A stretch of 58,956 nucleotides of DNA from JAZKDW01 sp040387375 (lineage in GTDB: Bacteria; Pseudomonadota; Gammaproteobacteria; Burkholderiales; Burkholderiaceae_D), in assembly GCA_040387375.1 (NCBI GenBank), contig JAZKDW010000058.1, positions 1 through 58,956 of the forward strand, written 5' to 3'. A program made the position numbers and the translations under genes. The notes below the pieces were generated by a model. The model was not told the origin of the DNA. It worked only from the letters and a program-made list of their open reading frames with translations, and searched no databases. Below, in pieces: positions 42,021 to 52,227 of the stretch. Each line of letters starts with the position of its first letter. The stretch's first letter is position 1.

Positions 42021-42116
42021 CACTCTGGATTCCCGCCTGCGCGGGAATGACAGTGGTTAGATGGGAGGTCGTCTCAATTACTACCGTCGTTCCCGCGAAC
42101 GCGGGAATCCAGAGTG
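42021..42116. repeat. inverted pair of GATTCCCGC repeats
   Basis: Unit 1 (42021-42053) begins CACTCTGGATTCCCGC and contains a CCCGC..GCGGG hairpin. Unit 2 (42085-42116) is its inverse and ends GCGGGAATCCAGAGTG. The first 16 bases are identical in the two arms; the internal loops differ (CTG versus GAAC region). The arms are 31 bases apart. This is a second short-palindrome family, distinct from the GTAGGGTG REPs. A further hairpin, GCAAGACC...GGTCTTGC, lies at 42159-42181. Nothing else was recognised in 41946-42405. Confidence 0.7.
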
Positions 42117-42405
42117 AACTCGCATCACGATGCCTTCATACAGAACCCGCCACCCATGCAAGACCGTCAAGCGGTCTTGCATTCCCCCTGCGTGATACCG
42201 GACCTATGTACGGTAGCGCACCAATCTTCCGCAAGGTCTGCGGTAACATTTAGATACACCTGACAAGCCTGTCGATAGAAATGGCGCGCTGGCTTCCGGC
42301 CCGCGCGGACCTCACCATCATTCCGACGGCCGTCGACCGCCGATGCGTCCCCCCATGCGCTCGACCTGCCCGTAACACTTCGCTTAACAGAAAGAGACCA
42401 CCTCG

Positions 42406-45400
42406 TTGAAGGCACATAGCAAATCCATTTTCGAGAATATCGCCGACTTCACGAATTCGCTGCGCAACGGCGGTTCGCAGGAACCAGGCGCCGACGACGA
42501 ATTGCCGCTGCGCGCAGAATTATTCAGCGCCATCCAGATGGAGCATCACGGCAAGGTCCTGGCCAACGCCCATCAGTTGAGCGACGACCGCGCGACGGAC
42601 CGGCTGCTGCCGCGGCTGGCGGAAAACGAAGAAGTATTAACCGATACCTGCAACATGCTGTCGGTCTCGCTGAAGGCCGATCGCCAGATCACGCCGGCCG
42701 CCGAATGGCTGCTGGATAACTTCTACCTGATCGAAGAACAGATACGGACTGCAAAGCGGCATCTGCCCAAGGGGTATAGCAAGGAGTTGCCCCGCCTGAA
42801 AAACGGCCCTTCCGCCGGCCGGCCGCGCGTGTATGACATTGCGCTGGAAACGATTTCGCACGGCGACGGCCGGGTCGATCCGGAAAGCCTCAGCCGCTTT
42901 GTTGCGGCCTACCAGAGAGTCACCACCCTGAAACTGGGCGAACTCTGGGCCATTCCCATCATGCTGCGCCTGGCGCTGATTGAAAACCTGCGGCGCGTCG
43001 CCGCCCGCGTCGCCGCCGGCAGACTCGACCGCCAGCGGGCCGACGCCTGGGCCGATCAGATGATGGAAGCCGCCGACAAGGATCCCAGCAGCCTGATCCT
43101 GCTGGTGGCCGACATGGCGCGCTCCGATCCGCCGCTGGACGGTTCATTCGTGGCTGAAATGGCACGCCGGCTGCAGGGCCAGAGTCCGGCCCTGACCTTG
43201 CCGCTGACATGGATTTCCCAACGGCTTTCGGAATCCGGACACACGATCGAACACCTGGTGCAGGTGGAAACCCAGCAGCAGGCCGCCGACCAGGTATCGA
43301 TCAGCAATAGCATCGGCAGCCTGCGCTTCCTGGGAACCATGGACTGGCGCGAGTTTGTCGAAACGATGAGCGAAGTTGAACATACGCTGCGCAAGGATCC
43401 CGGCGACAGTTATGCCAGGATGGACTTTGCCACCCGCGACCTGTACCGCCACATTATCGAAAGTACCGCGAGGCATAGCGCCCAGACCGAAGCTGAAGTC
43501 GCCGATGTGGTGCTCGAGCTGGCCAGCCAGGCGGCGCGGGAGAACGGCCACGAAGACCGCACCGCCCACGTAGGTTATTACCTCGTCGGCAAAGGTTTGC
43601 CGGCACTGGAAAAGACAGTCGGCATGCGGGTGCCCGCTGCACAGGCGCTGGAACGGCGCATCAGCCGCACGCCGCTGCTGTTCTACATCGGCGCGATCTG
43701 CCTGCTGATCGCGCTGTTCTCCGGCGGCATGCTTGCAAAAGCGACTGCCGAGGGATTGCGGGGATGGCTATTGGTCTTCGTCGCGCTGGTATCGATAGTC
43801 GCCACCACGCAGCTGGCGATTTCGCTGGTGAACTGGGTTGCGACCCTGCTGGCCACGCCGCATCCGTTGCCGCGCATGGATTTTTCGAATGGCATTCCTA
43901 CCACCTCCCGCACCCTGGTTGTGGTGCCGACCATGTTGTTTACGCCGCAGAATATCGACAGCCTGGCCGAGACCATGGAAGTGCGTTTCCTCGCCAATCG
44001 TGACGACAATCTGCGCTTTTGCCTGCTGACCGACTTTGCCGACGCGCAGACCGAAACCACGCCGCGTGACGAACCGCTGCTGCAATACGCGCGACAGTGC
44101 ATCGAACAACTGAATGAAAAATATGCAGACGACCAGCGCGACAATTTCCTGTTGCTGCATCGGCCGCGGCGCTGGAATGGCCAGGAAAAAATCTGGATGG
44201 GCTACGAACGCAAGCGCGGCAAGCTGGCCGACCTGAATGCCTGGCTGCGCGGTGAAGAAGGCAATCCGTTTTCGCTGATCGTCGGCGACACCAATGATTT
44301 ATCGAATGTGAAATATGTGATCACGCTCGATACCGATACGCAGCTGCCGCGCGATTCGGCGCGCATGTTCGTCGCCACCCTGGCCCATCCGCTCAACCAG
44401 GCCCGTTACGATGAAAGCCGGCAGCGTGTCTGCGACGGCTACGGCATCCTGCAGCCGCGCGTGTCCGCCAGCCTGCCGGGCGCCAGCGCCTCGCGCTACG
44501 AAATCCTGTGCGGCGGTGAACCCGGCATCGATCCGTACACACGCACCGTGTCCGATGTCTACCAGGATGTCTTTGGCGAAGGTTCTTTCATCGGCAAGGG
44601 CATCTACGATGTCGAGGCGTTCGAGCATGCGCTGAAAGGCCGGTTGCCGGAAAACCAGATCCTCAGCCACGATTTGCTGGAAGGCTGTTATGCGCGCTCC
44701 GGCCTGCTGTCGGATGCGCAGCTGTATGAAGAATATCCGTCGCGCTACAGCGCCGACGTGGCCCGCCGGCATCGCTGGATCCGCGGCGACTGGCAGCTGA
44801 TCCACTGGCTGCTGCCGCGCGTGCCGGCGGCCGGACCAGGCCTGCAGAAAAATCCGCTGACCTCGCTGTCACGCTGGAAATTGCTGGACAACCTGCGCCG
44901 CAGCCTGTTCTCGACCACCATGATGACGCTGCTGTTGCTGGGCTGGAGCGTATTGCCTTCGGCGTGGTTCTGGACCTGCGCGGCGCTGGGCATCGTGCTG
45001 ATACCGCCACTTTTTGCCTCCGTGCTGGATTTGCTGCGCAAGCCTGAGGAGGTGTTGCTGAGCCAGCATCTGTCGGCCACCATGGTGTCGACCGGACGTC
45101 ATTTTTCGCATGCCTTGCTGACGCTGGCCTTCCTGCCCTACGACGCCTGGTTCAGCCTGGATGCAATTTTACGCACCTTGTGGCGACTGCTGGTGTCACG
45201 CAAGCAGCTGCTCGAATGGAACCCGTCCAGTGAAGCAAATCGACATCTGGGCACCGGCCTGGGCGCTTCCCTGCGGTCGATGTGGATCTCGCCTGCGATC
45301 GCCATCGCGGCCGCAGCCGCCCTGCTTTACTTCCGGCCCGAGGCGCTGGCAGCGGCCGCACCCTTGCTGCTGCTGTGGCTGGTCGCCCCCGTCCTTGCAT

Positions 45401-48400
45401 GGTGGATCAGCGAACCACTGGCGCGCACTGATGCCAACCTGTCGTCGGAGCAGACGTTGTTCCTGCATCGGCTCGCCCGCAAGACCTGGGCATTCTTCGA
45501 AACCTATGTCGGCGCGGAAGACAACTGGCTGCCGCCGGATAACATGCAGGAGCAGCCGGTTGCGGTGGTGGCGCGGCGCACGTCGCCGACCAACATCGGA
45601 CTGGCGCTGCTGGGCAATCTGTCCGCCTGGGACTTCGGCTACCTGTCAACCGGCGGCCTCCTCGATCGCACCGAAAATACGCTGCACGTGATGGCGACGC
45701 TGGAGCGCCATCAGGGCCATTTTTATAACTGGTACGACACGCAGTCCATGAAGCCGCTGCATCCCATTTACATCTCAACCGTGGATAGCGGCAACCTTGC
45801 CGGGCATTTGCTGACATTGCGGCCGGGCTTGCTGGCGCTGGTGGATCAGCCGGTTATCGGTGCCCGACTGTTCACTGGCATGAACGATACCTTCCTGGTG
45901 ATGGAAGAGCTCACGCCGGACAGCGCGCGCCCCGCCCTGAAAGAATTCCGCACGCACCTGGCGGCGGCAATCGATGCGCCGGCAACGACGCTGACGGCCG
46001 CGTATCACACCCTCGGGCAGCTGCTGCAGGGCGCGTCCGATGCAGCGACAAAACTCGCGGCTGATGAAGGAAGTGAACTGCACTGGTGGGTGCAGGCGCT
46101 GGTCCGCCAATGCCGCGATGCGTGTGAGGACCTGACACTGCTCGCTCCGTGGATCAGCGTGCCCCAGACGGACAAGCTGACACAGGATCTGGCGGAGCTC
46201 AATGCCATTCCCACCTTGCGGCAGCTGGCCCGGCTCGATACGCAGCTGCAGCCTTGGATGGCAACACGAGAATCCGCCGCGCCGGATGAATTTGTCCGCA
46301 GCATTGCCGAGAGCAGCAGACGTGCAGCCGAACGAATCGCACGCATCGAACGGCTGGCGCTGCAGAGCGCCGAATTTGCGCGCATGGAATATGAATTCCT
46401 GTACGACCAGGGCACCCATCTGCTGGCAATCGGCTACAACGTCACCGAGCGCCGGCGCGATGCCAGCTATTACGACTTGCTGGCTTCGGAAGCGCGGCTG
46501 GCGAGTTTCGTGGCGATTGCCCAGGGCCAGCTGCCGCAGGAGAACTGGTTTGCGCTGGGACGTCAGCTGACAATCGCCGGCGGCGAGCCTATCCTGCTGT
46601 CGTGGAGCGGCTCGATGTTCGAATACCTGATGCCATTGCTGGTCATGCCGACCTACGACAATACGCTGCTCGACCAGACTTACCGCTCGGCGGTGCAACG
46701 GCAGATCGACTACGGCAAGCAGCGCGGCGTGCCGTGGGGCATTTCCGAATCCGGCTTCAATACCTTCGATGCCAGCCTCAATTACCAGTATCGCGCCTTC
46801 GGCGTGCCTGGCCTCGGACTCAAGCGCGGCCTCGGTGACGACCTGGTGGTGGCGCCTTACGCATCGATGATGGCGCTGATGGTGGCGCCGGAGGAAGCGT
46901 GCAACAATCTGCAGCGCCTCGCCAGCGAGGGTTTCGAGGGAAGATTCGGCCTGTATGAAGCGATCGATTACACCGCATCGCGCCTGGCCCGCGGCCAGAC
47001 CTACGCCGTCGTCAAATCCTTCATGGTGCATCACCAGGGAATGGGTTTCCTGTCGCTCGCCTATCTGCTGCTGGATCGCCCGATGCAGAAACGTTTTGAA
47101 TCGGATCCGCTGTTCCAGGCGACGATGCTGCTGCTGCAGGAGCGCATCCCGAAAGCCACCGGTTTTTATTCCAACACCTCCGACCTGGCCGATATCCGCA
47201 GTACCAGTGATGAACATGAAATGCCGCTGCGGGTGATGAACCGCGCCGACACCCGTGTGCCGGAAGTGCAGTTGCTGTCGAACGGCCGATATCACGTGAT
47301 GGTCACCAACGCCGGCGGCAGTTCCAGCCGCTGGAAAGACCTTGCCGTCACCCGCTGGCGGGAAGACAGCACGCGCGATAACTGGGGCGCCTTCTGTTAT
47401 GTCCGCGATGTTGCCGACGGCGCGTTCTGGTCCACGGCTTATCAGCCGACGCTGAAGCAGCCGCAAAGCTATGAAGTCATTTTCTCGGAAGGCCGGGCCG
47501 AGTTCCGCCGCCGCGACAACGATATCGTCATGCATACCGAAATCGTGGTGTCGCCGGAAGACGATATCGAATTGCGCCGCACGCACATCACCAATTCCTC
47601 GCGCGTGCGCCGGGTGCTAGACATCACCAGCTATTCGGAAGTGGTTTTGGCGCCGGCCGCGGCCGATTCCGCCCACCCGGCATTCAGCAATCTGTTCGTG
47701 CAGACCGAAATCATCGCCAAGCGTAGCGCGATCCTGTGCACACGCCGCCCTCGTTCGCTCGGTGACATCATGCCGTGGATGCTCAACCTGATGGTGGTGC
47801 ATGGCGCCGATATCAAGGAAGTGTCTTACGAAACCGATCGCATGCAATTCATTGGCCGCGGCAACACGGTGGCGGCGCCGCAAGCGATGCTGAGCCTGGC
47901 AGCCCTGTCCGGCAGCCAGGGCTCGGTGCTTGACCCGATTGCGGCGGTACGCTACCGGATCACGCTGGAACCGGAGCAAACCGCGATCATCGACATGGTC
48001 ACCGGCGTCACGGAAACGCGCGACCAGGCATTGCACATGATCGACAAATATCAGGACCGCCATCTCGCGGATCGTGTGTTCGAACTGGCCTGGACCCACA
48101 GTCACGTGGTGCTGCGTCAGCTCAACGCCAGCGAAGCCGATGCCCAGCTATATGGACGGCTTGCCAATTCCGTCATCTATGCCAATGCGATGCTGCGGGC
48201 CGATGCCAGCATCCTGATCAAGAACCGGCGCGGCCAGTCGGGCTTGTGGAGTTATGCGATTTCCGGCGATTTGCCGATCGTGCTGGTGCAGATCAAGGAC
48301 ATGGACAACATCGATCTCGTGCGCCAGATGGTGCAGGCCCACGCATACTGGCGCCTCAAGGGCCTGGCGGTCGACCTGGTGATCTGGAACGAAGATCATG

Positions 48401-51138
48401 CCAGTTACCGGCAGGTGCTGCAGGAACAGATCATGGGACTGGTGGCGTCGGGCGCCGACCCGCATGCGATGGACCGGCCGGGCGGCATTTTTGTGCGCCT
48501 TGCGGATCAGATATCGAACGAAGACCGCATTCTGCTGCAGTCGGTCGCGCGCATCATCATCTCGGACAGCCGCGGCACGCTGGCAGAGCAGATCGCCCGC
48601 CGCGGCATCCCGGAAGTGCGCGTGCCGCAACTGGCGCCGACCCGGGCCCAGACTGCCGCGCTACCGCTTGCCTACAAGGCCCAGCCGGACCTCATCCTGT
48701 TCAACGGCCTGGGCGGCTTTACGCCCGACGGCCGCGAGTATGTGATCACGACCGCGCCTGGCAAGGTGACGCCGGCGCCGTGGGTCAATGTGCTGGCCAA
48801 TCCGAATTTCGGCAGCGTGATTTCGGAAAGCGGACAAGCCTACACATGGGGCGAGAACGCGCACGAGTTCCGCCTGACGCCATGGAATAACGATCCTGTG
48901 TCCGACTCCAGCGGCGAAGCCTTTTACCTGCGCGATGAAGAGAGCGGTCAGTTCTGGTCGCCGACACCCCTGCCCTGCCGTGGCCAGGGCCAGTATGTGA
49001 GCCGTCACGGTTTCGGCTACAGCGTTTTTGAACATGCCGAAAATGGCATCGTGTCGCAACTCACGGTCTATGTCGCGCTCGACGCATCGATCAAGTATTC
49101 GGTGCTGAAAGTGCGCAACGAATCGGACACATCGCGCAAATTGTCGGCGACCGGTTACGTTGAATGGGTGCTGGGCGACTTGCGGCCAAAATCGACCATG
49201 CATGTGACCACCGAATCGGACCCGGTCAGCGGCGCCATGTTCGCCCGTAATCCGTACAACACCGAATTCGTCGACCGCATCTCCTTCTTCGATGCCGATG
49301 CGACCAACCGTTCCATCACCGCCGACCGCACGGAATTCATCGGCCGCAATGGCTCGCTGCAGAATCCGGCCGCGATGGGACGTGTGCGCCTGTCGGGCAA
49401 GGTCGGCGCCGGTCTCGATCCGTGCGCTGCCATCCAGGTGCCGTTCGACCTGGCGCCGGGACAGGAACGCGAGATCGTATTCATGCTCGGCATGGCCGGC
49501 CGCCGCGCCGCCGATGCCAGCAGCCTGGTGCATCGCTACCGCGGCGCGGAAGCGGCGCGCAATGCGCTCGAGGCCGTACGCCAGCACTGGCAGCGCACGC
49601 TCGGCGCGGTGCAGGTGGAGACCCCCGATCCATCCTTGAATGTCCTGACCAACGGCTGGCTGATGTACCAGACCATCGCCTGCCGGTTATGGGCGCGCAG
49701 CGGCTTTTACCAGTCAGGCGGCGCCTATGGATTCCGCGACCAGTTGCAGGACGTGATGGCGCTGGTCCATGCCGAGCCGAAGCTGGTGCGCGATCACATA
49801 CTGCTGTGCGCCGCGCACCAGTTTGTCGAAGGTGACGTCCAGCATTGGTGGCATCCGCCGACCGACCGCGGCGTGCGCACGCATTGCTCGGACGATTACC
49901 TGTGGTTGCCGCTGGCGACTTACCGTTACGTCATCAGCACCGGCGACACCGGCGTGCTGGATGAGAACGTGCATTTCCTCGAGGGCCGCGCGGTCAACGC
50001 CGATGAGGACTCGTACTACGACCTGCCGACCCGCTCCGCCGACGCCGGCAGCGTGTATGAACACTGCGTGCGCGCCATTGAAAGAGGCCTGCGATTCGGC
50101 GTGCACGGCTTGCCGCTGATCGGCTCCTGCGACTGGAATGACGGCATGGACAAGGTCGGTGAAGAAGGCAAGGGAGAAAGCGTCTGGCTCGGCTTTTTCC
50201 TGCATGAAGTCCTGATGCGCTTTACCGAGATCGCGCGTTTGCGTGGTGATGCCTCGTTTGTGGAGCATTGCCAGCATGAAGCCGGGCAACTGCAGCAGAA
50301 CATCGAAAAAAATGCGTGGGATGGCAAATGGTATCGCCGCGCCTACTTCGACGACGGCACACCGCTAGGCTCGTCGACCAATCCGGAATGCCAGATCGAT
50401 TCGATCTCGCAAAGCTGGGCGGTGTTGTCGGGCGCGGGCGACGAGACGCGCGCGCGCAGTGCGATGGAAATGGTCGACCAACGCCTGGTACGCCGCGAAC
50501 ATTCGCTGGTGCAGCTGCTCGATCCGCCGTTCAGCACCTCGGACCTGAACCCGGGATATATCCGCGGTTACGTGCCGGGCGTGCGCGAAAACGGCGGCCA
50601 GTACACACATGCGGCAATCTGGACCGCGATGGCATTCGCAAAAATGGGCGACAGCCGGCGCGCCTGGGAACTGCTGGACATGATCAATCCGGTCAATCAT
50701 GGCAGCACACCGGAACAGGTGGCCACTTACAAGGTTGAACCGTATGTGATCGCCGCCGACGTCTATGCGGTATCGCCGCATGTCGGCCGTGGCGGCTGGA
50801 CCTGGTACACCGGGTCGTCGGGCTGGATGTATCGTCTGATCGTCGAGTCGCTGCTGGGATTGAAGCTGGAAGTCGACGAGCTGACAGTGACGCCTTGCCT
50901 GCCGGCGGACTGGACATCGTTCAAGCTGCACTATCGCTACCGGGAGACCATGTACCACATCGAGGTGTTGCAGACGCCATCCAGTGACGGCGGCTTCAGC
51001 CTGCGCGTCGACGGCTTAGAGCAGCCGGGCCGGTTGATCCACCTGGCGGACGATCGGGTCGAGCATGCGGTTGAAATACGGGTAGGCGTGCCGGCGCAGT
51101 TGCCGGCGACGCCGGCCATGCAAGCGATTGCGGTGTAA
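42406..51138 (+). CDS. ndvB: cyclic beta-1,2-glucan synthase (NdvB/ChvB/Cgs-like)
   Basis: A giant inner-membrane enzyme (2910 residues) that initiates, elongates and cyclises beta-1,2-glucan from UDP-glucose, giving periplasmic osmoregulated glucans. Domains: N-terminal cytoplasmic region; two membrane segments (about 425-485); GT84 glycosyltransferase with 'VITLDTDTQLPRDSARM' (DxD at D642/D644) and 'RRHRWIRGDWQ' (about 787-797, QxxRW-like); more membrane helices (about 838-1005); a glucoamylase-like domain with 'GISESGFNTFDASLNYQYRAFG' and 'VHHQGMGFLSLAYLLLD'; two carbohydrate-binding regions; and a C-terminal GH94 phosphorylase with 'GFRDQLQDVMALVHAEP' and 'IGSCDWNDGMDKVGE'. It starts with TTG at 42406; the next ATG would remove 44 residues. 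Monocistronic. Confidence 0.94.
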   Translation: MKAHSKSIFENIADFTNSLRNGGSQEPGADDELPLRAELFSAIQMEHHGKVLANAHQLSDDRATDRLLPRLAENEEVLTDTCNMLSVSLKADRQITPAAEWLLDNFYLIEEQIRTAKRHLPKGYSKELPRLKNGPSAGRPRVYDIALETISHGDGRVDPESLSRFVAAYQRVTTLKLGELWAIPIMLRLALIENLRRVAARVAAGRLDRQRADAWADQMMEAADKDPSSLILLVADMARSDPPLDGSFVAEMARRLQGQSPALTLPLTWISQRLSESGHTIEHLVQVETQQQAADQVSISNSIGSLRFLGTMDWREFVETMSEVEHTLRKDPGDSYARMDFATRDLYRHIIESTARHSAQTEAEVADVVLELASQAARENGHEDRTAHVGYYLVGKGLPALEKTVGMRVPAAQALERRISRTPLLFYIGAICLLIALFSGGMLAKATAEGLRGWLLVFVALVSIVATTQLAISLVNWVATLLATPHPLPRMDFSNGIPTTSRTLVVVPTMLFTPQNIDSLAETMEVRFLANRDDNLRFCLLTDFADAQTETTPRDEPLLQYARQCIEQLNEKYADDQRDNFLLLHRPRRWNGQEKIWMGYERKRGKLADLNAWLRGEEGNPFSLIVGDTNDLSNVKYVITLDTDTQLPRDSARMFVATLAHPLNQARYDESRQRVCDGYGILQPRVSASLPGASASRYEILCGGEPGIDPYTRTVSDVYQDVFGEGSFIGKGIYDVEAFEHALKGRLPENQILSHDLLEGCYARSGLLSDAQLYEEYPSRYSADVARRHRWIRGDWQLIHWLLPRVPAAGPGLQKNPLTSLSRWKLLDNLRRSLFSTTMMTLLLLGWSVLPSAWFWTCAALGIVLIPPLFASVLDLLRKPEEVLLSQHLSATMVSTGRHFSHALLTLAFLPYDAWFSLDAILRTLWRLLVSRKQLLEWNPSSEANRHLGTGLGASLRSMWISPAIAIAAAAALLYFRPEALAAAAPLLLLWLVAPVLAWWISEPLARTDANLSSEQTLFLHRLARKTWAFFETYVGAEDNWLPPDNMQEQPVAVVARRTSPTNIGLALLGNLSAWDFGYLSTGGLLDRTENTLHVMATLERHQGHFYNWYDTQSMKPLHPIYISTVDSGNLAGHLLTLRPGLLALVDQPVIGARLFTGMNDTFLVMEELTPDSARPALKEFRTHLAAAIDAPATTLTAAYHTLGQLLQGASDAATKLAADEGSELHWWVQALVRQCRDACEDLTLLAPWISVPQTDKLTQDLAELNAIPTLRQLARLDTQLQPWMATRESAAPDEFVRSIAESSRRAAERIARIERLALQSAEFARMEYEFLYDQGTHLLAIGYNVTERRRDASYYDLLASEARLASFVAIAQGQLPQENWFALGRQLTIAGGEPILLSWSGSMFEYLMPLLVMPTYDNTLLDQTYRSAVQRQIDYGKQRGVPWGISESGFNTFDASLNYQYRAFGVPGLGLKRGLGDDLVVAPYASMMALMVAPEEACNNLQRLASEGFEGRFGLYEAIDYTASRLARGQTYAVVKSFMVHHQGMGFLSLAYLLLDRPMQKRFESDPLFQATMLLLQERIPKATGFYSNTSDLADIRSTSDEHEMPLRVMNRADTRVPEVQLLSNGRYHVMVTNAGGSSSRWKDLAVTRWREDSTRDNWGAFCYVRDVADGAFWSTAYQPTLKQPQSYEVIFSEGRAEFRRRDNDIVMHTEIVVSPEDDIELRRTHITNSSRVRRVLDITSYSEVVLAPAAADSAHPAFSNLFVQTEIIAKRSAILCTRRPRSLGDIMPWMLNLMVVHGADIKEVSYETDRMQFIGRGNTVAAPQAMLSLAALSGSQGSVLDPIAAVRYRITLEPEQTAIIDMVTGVTETRDQALHMIDKYQDRHLADRVFELAWTHSHVVLRQLNASEADAQLYGRLANSVIYANAMLRADASILIKNRRGQSGLWSYAISGDLPIVLVQIKDMDNIDLVRQMVQAHAYWRLKGLAVDLVIWNEDHASYRQVLQEQIMGLVASGADPHAMDRPGGIFVRLADQISNEDRILLQSVARIIISDSRGTLAEQIARRGIPEVRVPQLAPTRAQTAALPLAYKAQPDLILFNGLGGFTPDGREYVITTAPGKVTPAPWVNVLANPNFGSVISESGQAYTWGENAHEFRLTPWNNDPVSDSSGEAFYLRDEESGQFWSPTPLPCRGQGQYVSRHGFGYSVFEHAENGIVSQLTVYVALDASIKYSVLKVRNESDTSRKLSATGYVEWVLGDLRPKSTMHVTTESDPVSGAMFARNPYNTEFVDRISFFDADATNRSITADRTEFIGRNGSLQNPAAMGRVRLSGKVGAGLDPCAAIQVPFDLAPGQEREIVFMLGMAGRRAADASSLVHRYRGAEAARNALEAVRQHWQRTLGAVQVETPDPSLNVLTNGWLMYQTIACRLWARSGFYQSGGAYGFRDQLQDVMALVHAEPKLVRDHILLCAAHQFVEGDVQHWWHPPTDRGVRTHCSDDYLWLPLATYRYVISTGDTGVLDENVHFLEGRAVNADEDSYYDLPTRSADAGSVYEHCVRAIERGLRFGVHGLPLIGSCDWNDGMDKVGEEGKGESVWLGFFLHEVLMRFTEIARLRGDASFVEHCQHEAGQLQQNIEKNAWDGKWYRRAYFDDGTPLGSSTNPECQIDSISQSWAVLSGAGDETRARSAMEMVDQRLVRREHSLVQLLDPPFSTSDLNPGYIRGYVPGVRENGGQYTHAAIWTAMAFAKMGDSRRAWELLDMINPVNHGSTPEQVATYKVEPYVIAADVYAVSPHVGRGGWTWYTGSSGWMYRLIVESLLGLKLEVDELTVTPCLPADWTSFKLHYRYRETMYHIEVLQTPSSDGGFSLRVDGLEQPGRLIHLADDRVEHAVEIRVGVPAQLPATPAMQAIAV

Positions 51139-51145
51139 AGGAATG

Positions 51146-51170
51146 TCCCGGCAGGGGCTGCCTGCCGGGA
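51146..51170. terminator. hairpin between ndvB and the dienelactone hydrolase gene
   Basis: A perfect 10-bp stem TCCCGGCAGG / CCTGCCGGGA with a five-base loop lies between two convergent stop codons and could act for both transcripts. Confidence 0.55.
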
Positions 51171-51204
51171 TCAGGACGCTACGCTGACAACCTGTCCGGC
51201 ATTT

Positions 51205-52092
51205 CTATGCCAGGTTGGCTTTGAAAAACGCAATGGTCCGATCCCACGCCAGTTTGGCCGCGGGCGGATCGAAACGAGGGGTGGTATCGTTGTTGAAGCC
51301 ATGCTCTACCCCAGGGTAAATGTAGCCCTCGTATTTCACTCCCGCCGCTTTCAGCGCCGCCTCGAAAGCAGGCCAACCGGCGTTGATCCGTTCGTCTTTT
51401 CCCGCATAGTGCAACTGCAGCGGCGCCTTGATTTTTGCGGCCTCTGCCGCCGCCGGCTGGCCGCCGTAAAACGGCACTGCCGCACCCAGATCAGGGAAAC
51501 GTGTGGCGAGCATGTTGACTATGCCGCCGCCATAACAGAACCCGACCGCGCCGATTTTCTGGCTGCTTGAAGGAAGCGTCTTCAGATAATTGACCGCGGC
51601 GATAAAATCGTTGCGGCTTTTTTCCTGGTCGAGTTTGGCAAAACTTTCCCGCGCCTTGTCTTCATCACCGGGGTAGCCGCCGAATGGTGTCAGTGCATCG
51701 GGGGCAAAAGCCTGGAAATTGTCGAGCGCCAGACGGCGGACGATATCTTCAATGTGTGGATTGAGTCCCCGGTTTTCATGCACGACCAGCACCGTCTGCA
51801 GCTTGCCGGTGGCATTGGCTGGCGTCGCCAGATAACCCTTGATCGTCCCATAACCATCGGGTGATGAATACTCGACATAACGGGCGTTGATCCGCTTGTC
51901 GTCCTTGGGCACTTGCTGCGCCGCCGCAAATTTGGGGTTGAGCGCATCGAGCAGCATCGCTGCCGACATTCCTCCGACTGCGTATTTTGACGCACCGCTC
52001 AAGAAGGCGCGGCGATCGATCACTCCATGCACGAACTTGTCGAACAACTTCAGTACTTCAGGATCAAAATCACTGGCTTTCTTGAGCTGCAT
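51205..52092 (-). CDS. dienelactone hydrolase family protein with twin-arginine signal
   Basis: A 295-residue protein from the ATG at 52092, with GGAGG five bases upstream. After about 27 residues comes 'IDRRAFLSGASKYAVGGMSAAMLLDAL...FAAA', a twin-arginine (Tat) type signal, so export as a folded protein is likely. The mature part is a DLH-type alpha/beta hydrolase: 'VLVVHENRGLNPHIEDIVRRLA', 'FQAFAPDALTPFGGYPGDED', nucleophile Cys in 'IGAVGFCYGGGIVNMLATR', and 'GVEHGFNNDTTPRFD' with the His. It resembles the widespread exported DLH/YghX-type proteins. The substrate is unknown, and no aromatic catabolic genes flank it. Confidence 0.85.
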   Translation of the reverse strand: MQLKKASDFDPEVLKLFDKFVHGVIDRRAFLSGASKYAVGGMSAAMLLDALNPKFAAAQQVPKDDKRINARYVEYSSPDGYGTIKGYLATPANATGKLQTVLVVHENRGLNPHIEDIVRRLALDNFQAFAPDALTPFGGYPGDEDKARESFAKLDQEKSRNDFIAAVNYLKTLPSSSQKIGAVGFCYGGGIVNMLATRFPDLGAAVPFYGGQPAAAEAAKIKAPLQLHYAGKDERINAGWPAFEAALKAAGVKYEGYIYPGVEHGFNNDTTPRFDPPAAKLAWDRTIAFFKANLA

Positions 52093-52227
52093 GTTTTCCT
52101 CCGGAGGTTGAGGCGGAATCGCCTGTGGAGGCAATATTACCGGCAAAATCAAAAGGCTGCTTGCATGTAATATTATTGGATAAAAGAGGAGAAAAAGACG
52201 GCCTTCGGCAATCGAAGAACAGTTTGT

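Noticed and set aside
45775..47586. 603-codon minus-strand open frame inside ndvB
   Set aside because: Lies wholly within the conserved glucoamylase-like region of ndvB on the plus strand.
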